This document shows positions 17,995 to 27,358 of a DNA stretch of 64,000 bases, one piece after another (the stretch's first letter is position 1; the number at the start of each line of letters is the position of its first letter). The stretch covers positions 142,616-206,615 of the forward strand of contig JBLHXX010000001.1 of assembly GCA_047630475.1 (NCBI GenBank), given 5' to 3'. Below the pieces are notes generated by a model. That model did no database searches and was not told where the DNA came from. It was given only the letters and a program-made list of their open reading frames with translations. Origin of the DNA: Celeribacter sp047630475 (GTDB lineage Bacteria; Pseudomonadota; Alphaproteobacteria; Rhodobacterales; Rhodobacteraceae). Position numbers and translations under genes: made by a program.

Positions 17995-19716
17995 ATGAAC
18001 TTAGCTCTTAAAGGAACGACGGCGTTGGGTCTTGCTGCGTGCATGATGACCGCTCCAGCCTTCGCAGATATGGATGCCGCAAAGGCATTCCTCGACAGTG
18101 AAATCGGCGATCTGTCGACGCTGTCACGTGCGGATCAAGAAGCTGAATTGAAGTTTTTTGTCGACGCGGCAACGCCATACGCTGGCATGTCGATCAACGT
18201 TGTGTCCGAGACAATCGGCACGCACACATACGAATCCACCGTTTTGGCCCCAGCGTTTGAAGCCATCACAGGCATCAAAGTCACGCATGACTTGATCGGT
18301 GAGGGCGATGTTGTTGAAAAGCTGCAAACACAAATGCAGTCCGGCGAAAACATCTATGACGCCTACATCAATGACTCCGATTTGATCGGCACGCATTGGC
18401 GTTACAAGCAAGCGCGCAACCTGACGGATTGGATGTCTGGCGAAGGTGCTGCGGTGACCAACCCGAACCTCGATCTTGAGGATTTCATTGGTCTGTCGTT
18501 CACCACGGGTCCAGATGGCAAAGTCTACCAATTGCCAGACCAGCAGTTCGCGAACCTCTATTGGTTCCGGTATGACTGGTTCAACGACGCACAGAACAAA
18601 GCGGACTTCAAAGCGAAGTACGGCTACGATTTGGGCGTGCCTGTGAACTGGACAGCCTACGAGGACATCGCAGAATTCTTCACCGGTCGCGACCTGTCGC
18701 GTTTGGGCGTTGAAGGCGAAGTCTTTGGCAACATGGACTACGGTAAAAAAGATCCATCCTTGGGTTGGCGCTACACGGACGCTTGGTTGTCCATGGCGGG
18801 GGCTGGTGATGTGGGCGAACCGAATGGTTTGCCAGTGGATGAATGGGGTATTCGTGTCAACGAGAACTCACAACCTGTTGGATCCTGTGTGGCCCGCGGT
18901 GGTGCGACCAACGGACCAGCGGCTGTTTACGCTGTGACCAAAGCAATCGAATGGCTGGAAAAATACTCTCCACCTGCGGCGGCTGGCATGACATTCTCTG
19001 AGGCTGGCCCAATTCCTGCTCAAGGCAATGTCGCGCAACAAATGTTCTGGTACACAGCCTTTACGGCTGCGTCTGTAGAACCTGATCTGCCTGTGATGAA
19101 CGAAGATGGCACGCCAAAATGGCGTATGGCGCCGTCTCCGCATGGGGCCTACTGGACAGAAGGGACTAAGATTGGCTACCAAGATGCCGGATCTTGGACT
19201 TTGATGGAATCCACACCTGTTGATCGTGCACAAGCCGCATGGCTTTACGCACAATTCGTGACATCCAAGACTGTCGATGTGAAGAAAAGCCACGTTGGTT
19301 TGACCTTCATCCGTGAGTCCACGATCCAGCACGAAAGCTTTACAGAGCGTGCGCCTAAACTGGGTGGTTTGATCGAATTCTACCGCTCACCCGCACGTGT
19401 TCAGTGGTCTCCTACAGGCACAAACGTTCCTGATTACCCAAAACTGGCACAGCTTTGGTGGCAGAACATCGGCGACGCTATGTCCGGTGCGAAAACCCCA
19501 CAAGAAGCGCTTGATGCGTTGTGTGAAGATCAAGAAAAAGTCTTGATCCGTCTTGAGCGTGCAGGCGTTCAGGGGGATCTGGGTCCTAAGATGAACGACG
19601 AGAGTGATCCATCTTACTGGCTCGATCAACCAGGGTCACCAAAAGCCAAACTGGCCAATGAAGACGAAACACCCGTCACGATTTCCTATGACGAGTTGAT
19701 CCAATCTTGGCAGTAA
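17995..19716 (+). CDS. glpV: Glycerol ABC importer substrate-binding protein GlpV
   Basis: A 573-residue periplasmic binding protein of the extracellular solute-binding family 1. Residues 1-24 form a classical signal peptide ending AFA before Asp25. It is far longer than the usual 400-450 residues of this family, as is typical for the DUF2160-associated glycerol binders. AGGGAGGA precedes the ATG. A UUCG-capped hairpin follows the stop, which may stabilise the message and help the binding protein accumulate. Assignment to glycerol rests on the operon: glpD, two ATPases, two permeases before it and glpK after it. Confidence 0.92.
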   Translation: MNLALKGTTALGLAACMMTAPAFADMDAAKAFLDSEIGDLSTLSRADQEAELKFFVDAATPYAGMSINVVSETIGTHTYESTVLAPAFEAITGIKVTHDLIGEGDVVEKLQTQMQSGENIYDAYINDSDLIGTHWRYKQARNLTDWMSGEGAAVTNPNLDLEDFIGLSFTTGPDGKVYQLPDQQFANLYWFRYDWFNDAQNKADFKAKYGYDLGVPVNWTAYEDIAEFFTGRDLSRLGVEGEVFGNMDYGKKDPSLGWRYTDAWLSMAGAGDVGEPNGLPVDEWGIRVNENSQPVGSCVARGGATNGPAAVYAVTKAIEWLEKYSPPAAAGMTFSEAGPIPAQGNVAQQMFWYTAFTAASVEPDLPVMNEDGTPKWRMAPSPHGAYWTEGTKIGYQDAGSWTLMESTPVDRAQAAWLYAQFVTSKTVDVKKSHVGLTFIRESTIQHESFTERAPKLGGLIEFYRSPARVQWSPTGTNVPDYPKLAQLWWQNIGDAMSGAKTPQEALDALCEDQEKVLIRLERAGVQGDLGPKMNDESDPSYWLDQPGSPKAKLANEDETPVTISYDELIQSWQ

Positions 19717-19730
19717 GCTAACCCGTTTGG

Positions 19731-19746
19731 GGCCACTTCGGTGGCC
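19731..19746 (+). terminator. UUCG-loop hairpin after glpV
   Basis: GGCCAC, TTCG, GTGGCC form a perfect 6-bp stem with a stable tetraloop 15 bases after the glpV stop. The following bases (TCAGATTTCT) are not a strong T-run, so it may be a leaky terminator or an mRNA-stabilising hairpin between glpV and glpK. Confidence 0.5.
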
Positions 19747-19859
19747 TCAGATTTCTACAGCTATAGATATTTCTTTGGTTGATAGGTGGGCCAACCGGCC
19801 AAAGAAACAGGCGGTCACTTTTATGGGGGCCGCCTAACTGCATTCAAACAGGTGAAAAA

Positions 19860-21347
19860 ATGACTTACATTCTCGCAATTGACCAAGGAACGACGTCTAC
19901 CCGTGCAATCGTGTTCGACGGCGAAATGTCAGTTATAGCTTCCGCGCAACAAGAATTCACTCAGCACTTTCCTCACTCCGGTTGGGTCGAGCATGATCCG
20001 GTTGATCTGTGGAACAGTACATTGGCAACGTGCCGTGACGCGATGAAAAATGCAGACGTCACAGCCGTAGGTATCGCAGCAATCGGCATCACCAATCAAC
20101 GCGAAACCACGGTTGTGTGGGACAAACATACAGGCGCGCCCATTCACAACGCTATCGTTTGGCAAGATCGGCGCACAGCCGATCAATGCCGGATATTGCG
20201 CGAAACAGGATATGAGGCGATGATCACCAAACGCACGGGGCTTTTGGTTGATCCCTATTTTTCCAGTACCAAACTGAAATGGATCTTGGACAACGTGGAC
20301 GGCGCGCGCGACCGTGCTATCAACGGTGATCTGCTGTTTGGCACGGTCGATAGTTTTCTGATTTGGAAGCTGACAGGCGGGGCTGTACATGCCACAGACG
20401 CGACAAATGCCGCACGCACGATGCTCTATGACATTCGCAAAGGCCGATGGAGTCAAACCATCTGCGACCTGCTGGATATTCCTATGCAAATGCTGCCCGA
20501 GGTCAAAGACTGTGCCGCAGATTTTGGCCACACGAAGGCCGATTTATTTGACGTGCCTATTCCGATTTGCGGCGTTGCAGGCGATCAGCAGGCCGCCACA
20601 GTGGGGCAAGCGTGCTTTGAACCTGGCATGATGAAATCGACCTATGGCACTGGGTGCTTTGCGCTTTTGAACACAGGGGATACACCTGTTGTATCGCAAA
20701 ACCGCTTGCTGACCACGATAGCCTATCAGTTGGACGGCAAGCCGACCTACGCGCTTGAAGGATCAATCTTTGTCGCTGGCGCAGTGGTGCAATGGTTGCG
20801 CGATGGGTTGCAGATCATCGAGGATGCCGCCGAGACACAAGCCTTGGCCCAGCAGGCTGATCCTCATCAAAATGTTGTTCTTGTGCCGGCTTTTGTCGGC
20901 TTGGGCGCACCCTATTGGAATGCCGAGTGTCGAGGTGCCACGTTTGGTCTGACGCGCAGCACTGGCCCCGCTGAAATGGCCAAGGCCGCCCTTGAAAGCG
21001 TAGGGTTTCAGACCCGCGACTTACTTGACGCGATGTCTGCCGATTGGCAAGCCACAGGCATGCAGCCGACCTTGCGCGTTGATGGTGGCATGTCGGCCAG
21101 CGATTGGACGATGCAATTTTTATCTGACATCATCGGCGCCCCTGTCGATCGCCCTAAAATCCGTGAAACGACAGCTTTGGGGGTTGCGTGGCTCGCTGGC
21201 ATGCATGTTGGTCTGTATCCCGACCAAGCGACATTTGCGGCGCGATGGATTTGTGAAACCCAATTTGTTCCCCAAATGGACGACGCGCAACGACGTGACA
21301 AATATGCGTCGTGGAAAAAGGCGGTTCATGCAACGATGAGTTTTTGA
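19860..21347 (+). CDS. glpK: Glycerol kinase
   Basis: A 495-residue FGGY-family kinase of standard length that phosphorylates glycerol to glycerol-3-phosphate, the substrate of GlpD. The N-terminal phosphate-binding motif IDQGTTSTR, the NQRETTVVWD and AIVWQDRRT blocks of the active site, GVAGDQQAA, and the C-terminal LRVDGGMSASDW are all present. The ATG at 19860 follows AGGTGAAAA; a longer frame from 19779 covers the intergenic region and is not needed. It is 143 bases after glpV on the same strand and completes the uptake, phosphorylation and oxidation route. Confidence 0.97.
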   Translation: MTYILAIDQGTTSTRAIVFDGEMSVIASAQQEFTQHFPHSGWVEHDPVDLWNSTLATCRDAMKNADVTAVGIAAIGITNQRETTVVWDKHTGAPIHNAIVWQDRRTADQCRILRETGYEAMITKRTGLLVDPYFSSTKLKWILDNVDGARDRAINGDLLFGTVDSFLIWKLTGGAVHATDATNAARTMLYDIRKGRWSQTICDLLDIPMQMLPEVKDCAADFGHTKADLFDVPIPICGVAGDQQAATVGQACFEPGMMKSTYGTGCFALLNTGDTPVVSQNRLLTTIAYQLDGKPTYALEGSIFVAGAVVQWLRDGLQIIEDAAETQALAQQADPHQNVVLVPAFVGLGAPYWNAECRGATFGLTRSTGPAEMAKAALESVGFQTRDLLDAMSADWQATGMQPTLRVDGGMSASDWTMQFLSDIIGAPVDRPKIRETTALGVAWLAGMHVGLYPDQATFAARWICETQFVPQMDDAQRRDKYASWKKAVHATMSF

Positions 21348-21524
21348 ACCCAGTCAACGCGTAGGTGAGGGGGCACAGGTCAGGGTTTCAGACGGCAGAA
21401 GATTGTAGTCAAAGGAATGCCATCTTTGCTGTGCACCCCATGTTGGCGGTATAGAATATCGATCTATTCTTTCAGTATACGCACGTAGCAATGCGACCCA
21501 AAATGGAAAGGGATCGTTGAAGAG

Positions 21525-21707
21525 ATGATCCAAGCACCTCCGATGACATTAAGAGAGGTTGCCGTGCTTCAAGCGGAGCTGCCTTGTGAAGGTGAATTGA
21601 CGCGATCAAGAGTGCAGGAACTTGGTTTTAAACTGTTAGATTATCAAATCCAAGCATTCCAGAGGTACTACAAATATTTGCCAAACTTCGCGGAAATAGT
21701 GGCCTAA
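21525..21707 (+). CDS. Short hypothetical protein, doubtful
   Basis: A 60-residue frame with a weak GAAGAG before its ATG. The protein is slightly acidic and helical-looking, with no motif I recognise. It stands alone between glpK and the tRNA-Gln flank. It may be a chance frame or the remnant of a lost gene; low confidence. Confidence 0.25.
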   Translation: MIQAPPMTLREVAVLQAELPCEGELTRSRVQELGFKLLDYQIQAFQRYYKYLPNFAEIVA

Positions 21708-21837
21708 GCATTTCTAATAGCCTGCCTAATGAAGCAACTGCAGCGAAGGTCCGATCTTACGGGGCGCGCTGCGGCGTCCTAAATAGCAGCAGGATGTCTC
21801 CTTTGGGCCGAAAGTAATATATTTTCATTTCCCCAGA

Positions 21838-22104
21838 ATGTATCGAAAGCCTAGCTTCATCGTCGACTATACCCGTGTCGGTGAGCTGAAGCAGGTCATG
21901 GCCCAAGCATCTGAGGCGGTGCTAGGTGCCTCCTTGAAGACCTCGAACATTCTCATTGGGCTGGATGAGGGGGTGCTGACCGATGAGGAGATTCCTGACT
22001 ACGTTCAATGGTGGCGGGATAAAGCTCCTCGGTCAGAAGGTTATCTAGAACGGATGAGAGAGCATACAGTCCGCACAGGTCTCCCAGTGGTACCCTTCTA
22101 CTAG
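21838..22104 (+). CDS. Hypothetical 88-residue protein, possibly a gene remnant
   Basis: The predicted protein is compositionally normal (a central SNILIGLDEGVLTDEEIPDYV stretch minus its ends, then WWRDKAPRSEG) and looks more like a real coding sequence than its neighbours. No ribosome site precedes the ATG, and the frame stays open for about 50 bases upstream, which suggests the C-terminal end of a formerly longer protein. No family is recognised; a phage or mobile-element origin is possible given the tRNA flank. Its stop codon lies inside the left arm of the inverted repeat. Confidence 0.35.
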   Translation: MYRKPSFIVDYTRVGELKQVMAQASEAVLGASLKTSNILIGLDEGVLTDEEIPDYVQWWRDKAPRSEGYLERMREHTVRTGLPVVPFY

Positions 22105-22206
22105 GTCTTCTTCTTAGGGGGGATGAGGATGCTGGAGCTATCAGTCCTTCTACACACCCGTTCTACTTCATTACTTATACCTATTCCCCCTCCCTCCTAG
22201 TAGAAG
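22095..22206. repeat. Inverted repeat flanking about 90 bases
   Basis: CTTCTACTAGG at 22095-22105 and its exact complement CCTAGTAGAAG at 22196-22206 form 11-base arms, each followed or preceded by further CTT/AAG runs. It covers the stop of the 88-residue frame. The arms are too far apart for a simple terminator; an old element end is one reading. Confidence 0.4.
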
Positions 22207-22295
22207 AAGAAGTAACAGACCATAGGGGCATAAATATGGGGCATTCCTCAGCAGGCTAGTCAGCGAGGTCTATGCTTTATTATCGTGGTGAGGAT

Positions 22296-22370
22296 TGGCT
22301 GGGGTGGTAGGATTCGAACCTACGATACATGCTACCAAAAAGCATTGCCTTACCACTTGGCTACACCCCA
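22296..22370 (-). tRNA. tRNA-Gln (anticodon TTG)
   Basis: The reverse strand folds as a cloverleaf. The acceptor arms TGGGGTG and CACCCCA pair perfectly, the D-arm contains AGCCAAGTGGTAAGGC, the anticodon stem ATGCT/AGCAT encloses the loop TTTTGGT with anticodon TTG, and the T-arm is GTAGG-TTCGAAT-CCTAC. The discriminator is G and CCA is encoded (22298-22296). It reads glutamine CAA codons. It is a single tRNA gene without tRNA neighbours. Confidence 0.97.
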
Positions 22371-22604
22371 ACTTGGAGCGTTGATTAGTCTGTCACCGCA
22401 TCCTGTGCAACCCCTTTTTACAGAAATTTGGCCTCTCGAACTAGAATTTTTTTTAAGGGCTCGATTGAACAGGCTTTGTGCATCCATTGCATGTCATGCC
22501 AAGCTGTTCAAAGCGTACCTAAGCTTTGTATCGGGTGAGATTGCCGCCAATTGGACTGCAGCCTCTTTTTTCGGTTTCAGTTTTTGTCGCTGCGGTGTCT
22601 ATGA

Positions 22605-24440
22605 CTACGCTGAAACCTGTTCACGCAGCACGGCTGCGGTCAAGGATGCGAGTAAGTAAATGCCAGAGAACAACAAGAACGCCAGCACAGTATTTTCAAA
22701 CTTACGCGGATATGTGGGCTCGTCTGGTGCGACGGGGCTAGAGGCGAGCGATAGATAGCGGGTTTGTCTGTTGGCTTCGACGCGTGCCAATTCCAGTGAT
22801 TGAATGGCTTGTTGCGCCATCATTTGGCGGGTTTGCAGGTCCACTTCGGCCATGCGCAATTCGGCCGAGATGCGTGCCAAAGATCCAGACGAACCGCTGG
22901 TATCGGTCATTTGTGATCGCAGGTTGGCAACGATGTCTTCCAAGCGACCAATATCACCTTTGACACCTTCGACGCGCGCTTGGTTCGGTCGGGCGTTGTC
23001 CAAGAGTTGTTGAAGTTGCAGTTGTTTTTGCTGCAATTGCGTCTCAAACGTAGATATTTGCCCCATCAGCGCGCCAGTTTCTGCTTCGGGTGAGATGATG
23101 CCAAGTTGTTCTTGCAAAATCACGACACTTTCTGCCGCTTCATTCATCTTACGCTCAGAGTCTTCCAAGCTTTCACGCGCGCCTTTCATTTGGTCTTCGC
23201 GTTTGCGCTGGGTCAGATTGTCGACGCTTTCTTCTGCATAGGCAATCAGGGCATCGCTGAACTGTTTGGAAACTTCTGGGTCTGCTGCGACCACTTCCAT
23301 ATTGACCAGACCTTCGGTCGGATCATAACCAATGCTGACACGTTTGGAAAAGACTTTATAGGCTTTTTCATTGGTTGGGTTTTTTGGAAGTCTTTGAATT
23401 GCATCAATTTTTTCTGAGGCAAAGTGGCTTTTAAATCCAACGTCAGCATCCAGACGCAGCATCGCATCACGGCTTTCCAAATAGGTTTGCACGGCAATGG
23501 AATCTACGAATCCACCCAAAGGCGACCCCGAAAAAGGTCCTCCACCAGCTGCGCCAGCAGCATCGGCTTGCTGGATCACAAAAGAGGATTTTGTCGCATA
23601 CATAGGTGAGGCAATTGTATAAAAATAGATGCCAGCCAAAGCCGTCGGAACGCCAACAAAAACGGCAAGGCGCGAGGCAAGCAATGCCGTTTTACGGCGC
23701 CGCCGTTTCGCAATGTCGAGCTGAATTTGTGAAATTTCACTTTCACGGGACAGGCGCTCCATCATTGCAGGGGATGGCATCGGGGCGGTTTCGATGGTTT
23801 GTGGCAGCTTGTTGCCCGTGGTGGCAGGTAAATTGGCATCATCTTCTGTGGTGACCATGTCGAGCATGGCGGACCGTTGGAAAGGATCAATCCCTTGGTT
23901 GCGCAACAAGCGCACAGCGTCAAAATCTGATGTGGGCGCAAGCCCATGCTTTTGGGCCACGCGGCGCGCCATGCGCAGTTGGCGTCCAGTCAGCCCCTCG
24001 CGTTTGATCGTATCAATGTCTTGATCTACGGAGGCTTCGGCAGCGGGCGTGACGTCGCCCGTGACCGCCGCGTTTGGCACGTTGTCTTGGGCTGCTGCGG
24101 CCAAAGCATCGGAAATGGCACCACGTGAGGTGCGGCGGGTCGTGGGGGTCGCAGGACCTGAACGTGCCGCAGTGGGGCCGGATGCGGCCGCCGCGCCTGG
24201 AAAGGGGGCATCGCCAAACCCATCATCGTCGCCACTATTGTCAAACAGGCGCGCATCATCAACCGAGCCGCGTCCCGTAGGCTTGTTGGAAGGCGCAGCA
24301 GGCGGACGTTGCTGTGCGACACCGGCGGGCGCTGGCGTCGATGTTTGTGGGGCGTTGACGCGCGCGGCCGCATCAGAGACGCTTGCGGCACGTGGCGACC
24401 GACGCACACGAAATTTTTGGGCTTTAGGCTTCGTAGTCAT
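22605..24440 (-). CDS. kpsE: Capsule polysaccharide export inner-membrane protein (KpsE/Wzz-like) with long N-terminal extension
   Basis: A 611-residue protein. The C-terminal ~360 residues look like KpsE: a membrane segment at about 251-274 preceded by KRRRRK, a Wzz-like periplasmic domain with coiled coils (about 400-560), a PTYPRKFENT block and a second membrane segment near the C terminus. The first ~250 residues are unusual: an Ala/Pro-rich, probably disordered stretch followed by a compact basic block (TGRQLRMARRVAQKHG, then FDAVRLLRNQGIDPFQRSAML at 151-192). KpsE normally links the ABC exporter to the outer-membrane channel. The start overlaps the end of the upstream kpsT-like gene by 17 bases. 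No kpsM or kpsD is in the window. Confidence 0.85.
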   Translation of the reverse strand: MTTKPKAQKFRVRRSPRAASVSDAAARVNAPQTSTPAPAGVAQQRPPAAPSNKPTGRGSVDDARLFDNSGDDDGFGDAPFPGAAAASGPTAARSGPATPTTRRTSRGAISDALAAAAQDNVPNAAVTGDVTPAAEASVDQDIDTIKREGLTGRQLRMARRVAQKHGLAPTSDFDAVRLLRNQGIDPFQRSAMLDMVTTEDDANLPATTGNKLPQTIETAPMPSPAMMERLSRESEISQIQLDIAKRRRRKTALLASRLAVFVGVPTALAGIYFYTIASPMYATKSSFVIQQADAAGAAGGGPFSGSPLGGFVDSIAVQTYLESRDAMLRLDADVGFKSHFASEKIDAIQRLPKNPTNEKAYKVFSKRVSIGYDPTEGLVNMEVVAADPEVSKQFSDALIAYAEESVDNLTQRKREDQMKGARESLEDSERKMNEAAESVVILQEQLGIISPEAETGALMGQISTFETQLQQKQLQLQQLLDNARPNQARVEGVKGDIGRLEDIVANLRSQMTDTSGSSGSLARISAELRMAEVDLQTRQMMAQQAIQSLELARVEANRQTRYLSLASSPVAPDEPTYPRKFENTVLAFLLFSGIYLLASLTAAVLREQVSA

Positions 24441-25077
24441 AGAGCACTTTTGCCTCTTCTAATGTATCGAACATATGCAACTTGCCTTTACGCAAAACTG
24501 CAGCGGATCGACAGAATTTTTCCAAAGTGGACGCTTGGTGAGACACCACAATGATCGTGGCTTTTTCCAATCTCTCACGCAAAATTGCGCCGGCTTTGCG
24601 GTTGAAATTGACATCTGCCGTGGAGGGCATGCCTTCGTCAATGAGGTAAATGTCAAACTCGAGGGCCAAAAGCAGTGCAAACGACAGTCGGGCCCGCATG
24701 CCAGATGAATAGGTGCCAACAGGCATGTCGAAGTATTCATCGATTTCGCAAAGCCATCTGCAGAATGCTTCGACATAGTCAGGATCCAGGTCATAAAGCT
24801 GTGCAATAAAGCGCACATTTTCGCGCCCAGTGTGTTTGCCAATCAGCCCACCCATAAATCCCAAAGGAAATGAGATACGGCACCCGCGGCGAATGTCACC
24901 CTCGTCTGGTTTTTCTAGGCCGCTCATCATATTGATAATTGTGGTTTTGCCGGTGCCATTGGGGGCCAAGATGCCAAGCGAATTGCCAAGCTCCACCCGA
25001 AAGGAAGCTCGATCAAGGATCACCTTGCGCTGTGTGCCTGTCCAATAGGACTTGCTGACATTATCAAACTCGAGCAT
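24424..25077 (-). CDS. kpsT: Capsule polysaccharide ABC exporter ATP-binding protein (KpsT-like)
   Basis: A 217-residue ATPase, typical length for KpsT. Walker A APNGTGKTT (38-46), a signature of the KpsT kind YSSGM (123-127), Walker B DIYLIDEGM (142-150) and the switch VVSHQ are present. This subfamily exports capsular or O-antigen-like polysaccharide together with a KpsM permease. Here it is directly upstream of and overlaps kpsE, while the permease gene must be elsewhere. The 200 bases upstream contain the nhaA terminator and presumably its promoter. Confidence 0.9.
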   Translation of the reverse strand: MLEFDNVSKSYWTGTQRKVILDRASFRVELGNSLGILAPNGTGKTTIINMMSGLEKPDEGDIRRGCRISFPLGFMGGLIGKHTGRENVRFIAQLYDLDPDYVEAFCRWLCEIDEYFDMPVGTYSSGMRARLSFALLLALEFDIYLIDEGMPSTADVNFNRKAGAILRERLEKATIIVVSHQASTLEKFCRSAAVLRKGKLHMFDTLEEAKVLYDYEA

Positions 25078-25207
25078 CGTTACGCCTTGAAACTGCTGTT
25101 CTCATTCATCCTTAACGGACTTTTCTTAAAGAGAGTGTTACGCACCCTATTTGTGTTCATTATGTCGTGTGTCGTTTGTTTAATCCACCTGAGAACGTCG
25201 CATTCCA

Positions 25208-25244
25208 CAAAAATGAGGCCAAACTCGCGAAAATTTGACCTCAT
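25208..25244 (-). terminator. Rho-independent terminator of nhaA
   Basis: On the minus strand ATGAGGTCAAA and TTTGGCCTCAT form an 11-bp stem (one G-T pair) with a 10-base loop, followed by TTTTT. It lies about 35 bases after the nhaA stop and separates it from kpsT. The remaining sequence of 25078-25277 holds no gene. Confidence 0.8.
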
Positions 25245-25277
25245 ATGCGAAACAATTTGTGAGGATTGTCCAAATTT

Positions 25278-26558
25278 TTAAGAAGACTGTTTCTGAACGC
25301 GACACAGTTTTCCAGCAATAATTGAGATCCCAGCTGCTGCAAATGAGAACAAAGCGCCCATTTTTGCGGCGTCTTGAACGGGGGTGTCCTGTAATATCAC
25401 GCTGCTGTCAAAGGCGACTGAGGCGATAAACAGTGACACAGTGAACCCGATCGCGGCGACACAACCGATGACAAACAAATCGATCGTGCGCATGCCCGCA
25501 GGAAGGCCCAGTTTGAACACATGCGCCGCCAATGCGCCCATCAGCAAAACCCCAAGCGGTTTGCCGATCAAAAGCCCTGCCAAAACAAGCCAAGTTGCCT
25601 CGCCAATTGCGTTGAACTCAACCCCTGCATTGAGCAGGCCGAAAAAGAACAAAATGATCTCAACGGGCACTTTTAGCTTGTGTTCGATGTGGTTCAAAAG
25701 ATCGTTTAGGTGTTGCTCTGCGGCAGCGAAAATACCAAATTCGCGATCAGCATGTGGGATGGTGGGCACAATGGGCAACAGCCCCAAAGCGGGATGAATA
25801 CCCGCCATCATGAAGCCGTACCAAGACACACAAGCGGCGATCAAATAGGGCCAAAAGTGCAATTTTTCGCGCACCCAAGTTGATTTCATCTGCAATTCGC
25901 TGCCGTGGTCCAATTTGCGTGGCAACCAATTGGCCAAGAAAAATACCGCCAAAGCCGCAAATACAGAGAGGAACAACCACTCAACAGCCAATTCGGAACT
26001 TGGATAGAAGACTGCCAGAATCACAAGACCGGCAGCATCGTCCGCAATCGCCAGCAACAACAAGAACCGTACAGCGGGGTGGCCCGCGCCAAACACGATC
26101 CGGCCCACGAGGTATGAAAACGCGATGTCGGTGGCTGTTGGCACGGCCCAGCCGTTTTTCACCGCGTCAAAGGTGTCAGAGCCCATGATCGCCGCTAAGC
26201 CAAGGTAGACCACAATGGGGCCAACCATGCCGCCAAATGTCGCCACAAGCGGGGTCGCCGCTTTTTTACCGCGCAGAGAGCCGTTTTTCAAAATCACCGC
26301 TTCCCACACTTCTTTGGCCGCGATGGCGAAAAAGAACGCCATCAACACGTCATTGAACAGATAATGAAGCGTCAAGCTGCGGTGCATATGCCCCAGCTCA
26401 TCCACATGGGGGTGGCCGACAAAGAAATCTTGGATGATCACGAAATTGACCATGGCGTGATAGGATTGGGCATCCACATTGGCCCAGATCAGCGCGATCA
26501 CAGCTCCGAGAATAAGCAGCACAGAATAGCCGGTGACGAAATTCCAAACTTTGAACAT
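25278..26558 (-). CDS. nhaA: Na+/H+ antiporter NhaA
   Basis: A 426-residue integral membrane antiporter that exchanges cytosolic sodium for protons, important in marine bacteria. It shows the family blocks TATDIAFSYLVG with the conserved Asp, LLLLAIADDAAGLV with the paired Asp residues that bind ions, and KPLGVL further on. About eleven hydrophobic segments are visible. It is monocistronic: a terminator follows and the next upstream gene (racemase) is 134 bases away on the same strand. Confidence 0.95.
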   Translation of the reverse strand: MFKVWNFVTGYSVLLILGAVIALIWANVDAQSYHAMVNFVIIQDFFVGHPHVDELGHMHRSLTLHYLFNDVLMAFFFAIAAKEVWEAVILKNGSLRGKKAATPLVATFGGMVGPIVVYLGLAAIMGSDTFDAVKNGWAVPTATDIAFSYLVGRIVFGAGHPAVRFLLLLAIADDAAGLVILAVFYPSSELAVEWLFLSVFAALAVFFLANWLPRKLDHGSELQMKSTWVREKLHFWPYLIAACVSWYGFMMAGIHPALGLLPIVPTIPHADREFGIFAAAEQHLNDLLNHIEHKLKVPVEIILFFFGLLNAGVEFNAIGEATWLVLAGLLIGKPLGVLLMGALAAHVFKLGLPAGMRTIDLFVIGCVAAIGFTVSLFIASVAFDSSVILQDTPVQDAAKMGALFSFAAAGISIIAGKLCRVQKQSS

Positions 26559-26692
26559 TATTGATCCCTCGGCCCCGAAAGGCGCACCTTATGTGTTTGG
26601 TTCGCAATAGGGCATGGGGGGTGTTGGCGCAAGCAATCTGGCTCATGCGACGCCCGTGTTTTATGTGGTTGCATCTATGGGATTTGGGCGGG

Positions 26693-27358
26693 CTATGTGT
26701 CTTGGGAGTGTAAAAAATGCAGCGTGGCTTGCGCCAAATGTGCCGAGGCAGCCACACCGTCGATCAGGGGAATGTCGGTCGTGGTCCCGAGTGCCGTTTG
26801 CAAGCGCGCCATCCCAGCACACCCCAGCACAACAGCGGTGGCCCCGTCTTGCGTTTGCGCCAAATTGATTTCATCGGAGAGCCGCGCAACTGTGTCTGGC
26901 GTGCCGGTGTCAATGGCAAGCACGCCTAGCCCACTTGCGCGCACAGACCGGCATATGGGACCAAAGCCCGTGGTGTTGATGTTGCCTTCAATCACAGGAA
27001 TCGACACAGCAAGAGATGTGACAACCGAAAACTGCGCACCGATCAACTGCGCCATGGTGTAGGCGGATTGACCGATGCCAAAGACGGGGCAAAGGGCCGC
27101 TTTGCGCATCTCATCCAATCCGGTGTCGTCAAAGCAGGCGATGATGATGGCATCTGCGCGCAGCGCTTGCGCATGTGGGATCAGTTTCAGCAACCCCGTG
27201 ACCGCTCGGGCGCCGTCTTCAGGGCCTTCGATCGCAGGCGGTCCATCGTGATTGGTCAGGCCGAAAATATCTGCCTCGGGCAGAGCCTTACGCGCGACAT
27301 CGACAACACTGGTGGTCATAGCCTCGGTTGCGTTCGGGTTGATATAGACCAGCCGCAT
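26693..27358 (-). CDS. Asp/Glu/hydantoin racemase family protein
   Basis: A 221-residue protein of the Asp/Glu racemase superfamily. The two catalytic cysteines expected for proton exchange are Cys75 (IIIACFDDTG) and Cys180 (VVLGCAGMA). The N-terminal YINPNATEAMT is typical of the hydantoin-racemase subgroup. The ATG at 27358 overlaps the stop of the upstream permease gene (TGATG), so it is the last gene of the ABC importer operon. This suggests the importer takes up a compound with a chiral amino-acid or hydantoin-like centre; the true substrate is unknown. Confidence 0.85.
   Translation of the reverse strand: MRLVYINPNATEAMTTSVVDVARKALPEADIFGLTNHDGPPAIEGPEDGARAVTGLLKLIPHAQALRADAIIIACFDDTGLDEMRKAALCPVFGIGQSAYTMAQLIGAQFSVVTSLAVSIPVIEGNINTTGFGPICRSVRASGLGVLAIDTGTPDTVARLSDEINLAQTQDGATAVVLGCAGMARLQTALGTTTDIPLIDGVAASAHLAQATLHFLHSQDT

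Larger units (their letters stand above)
21348..22295. other. Gene-poor accessory region on the 3' side of tRNA-Gln
   Basis: About 950 bases between glpK and tRNA-Gln hold only two short unrecognised frames (21525-21707 and 21838-22104) and an inverted repeat near 22.1-22.2 kb. Base composition changes along it, with polypyrimidine and polypurine runs unlike its neighbours. It abuts the 3' end of a tRNA gene, the side on which integrases insert elements, so it may be an eroded insertion. I found no integrase and no repeated piece of the tRNA end that would mark a second attachment site. Confidence 0.4.
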
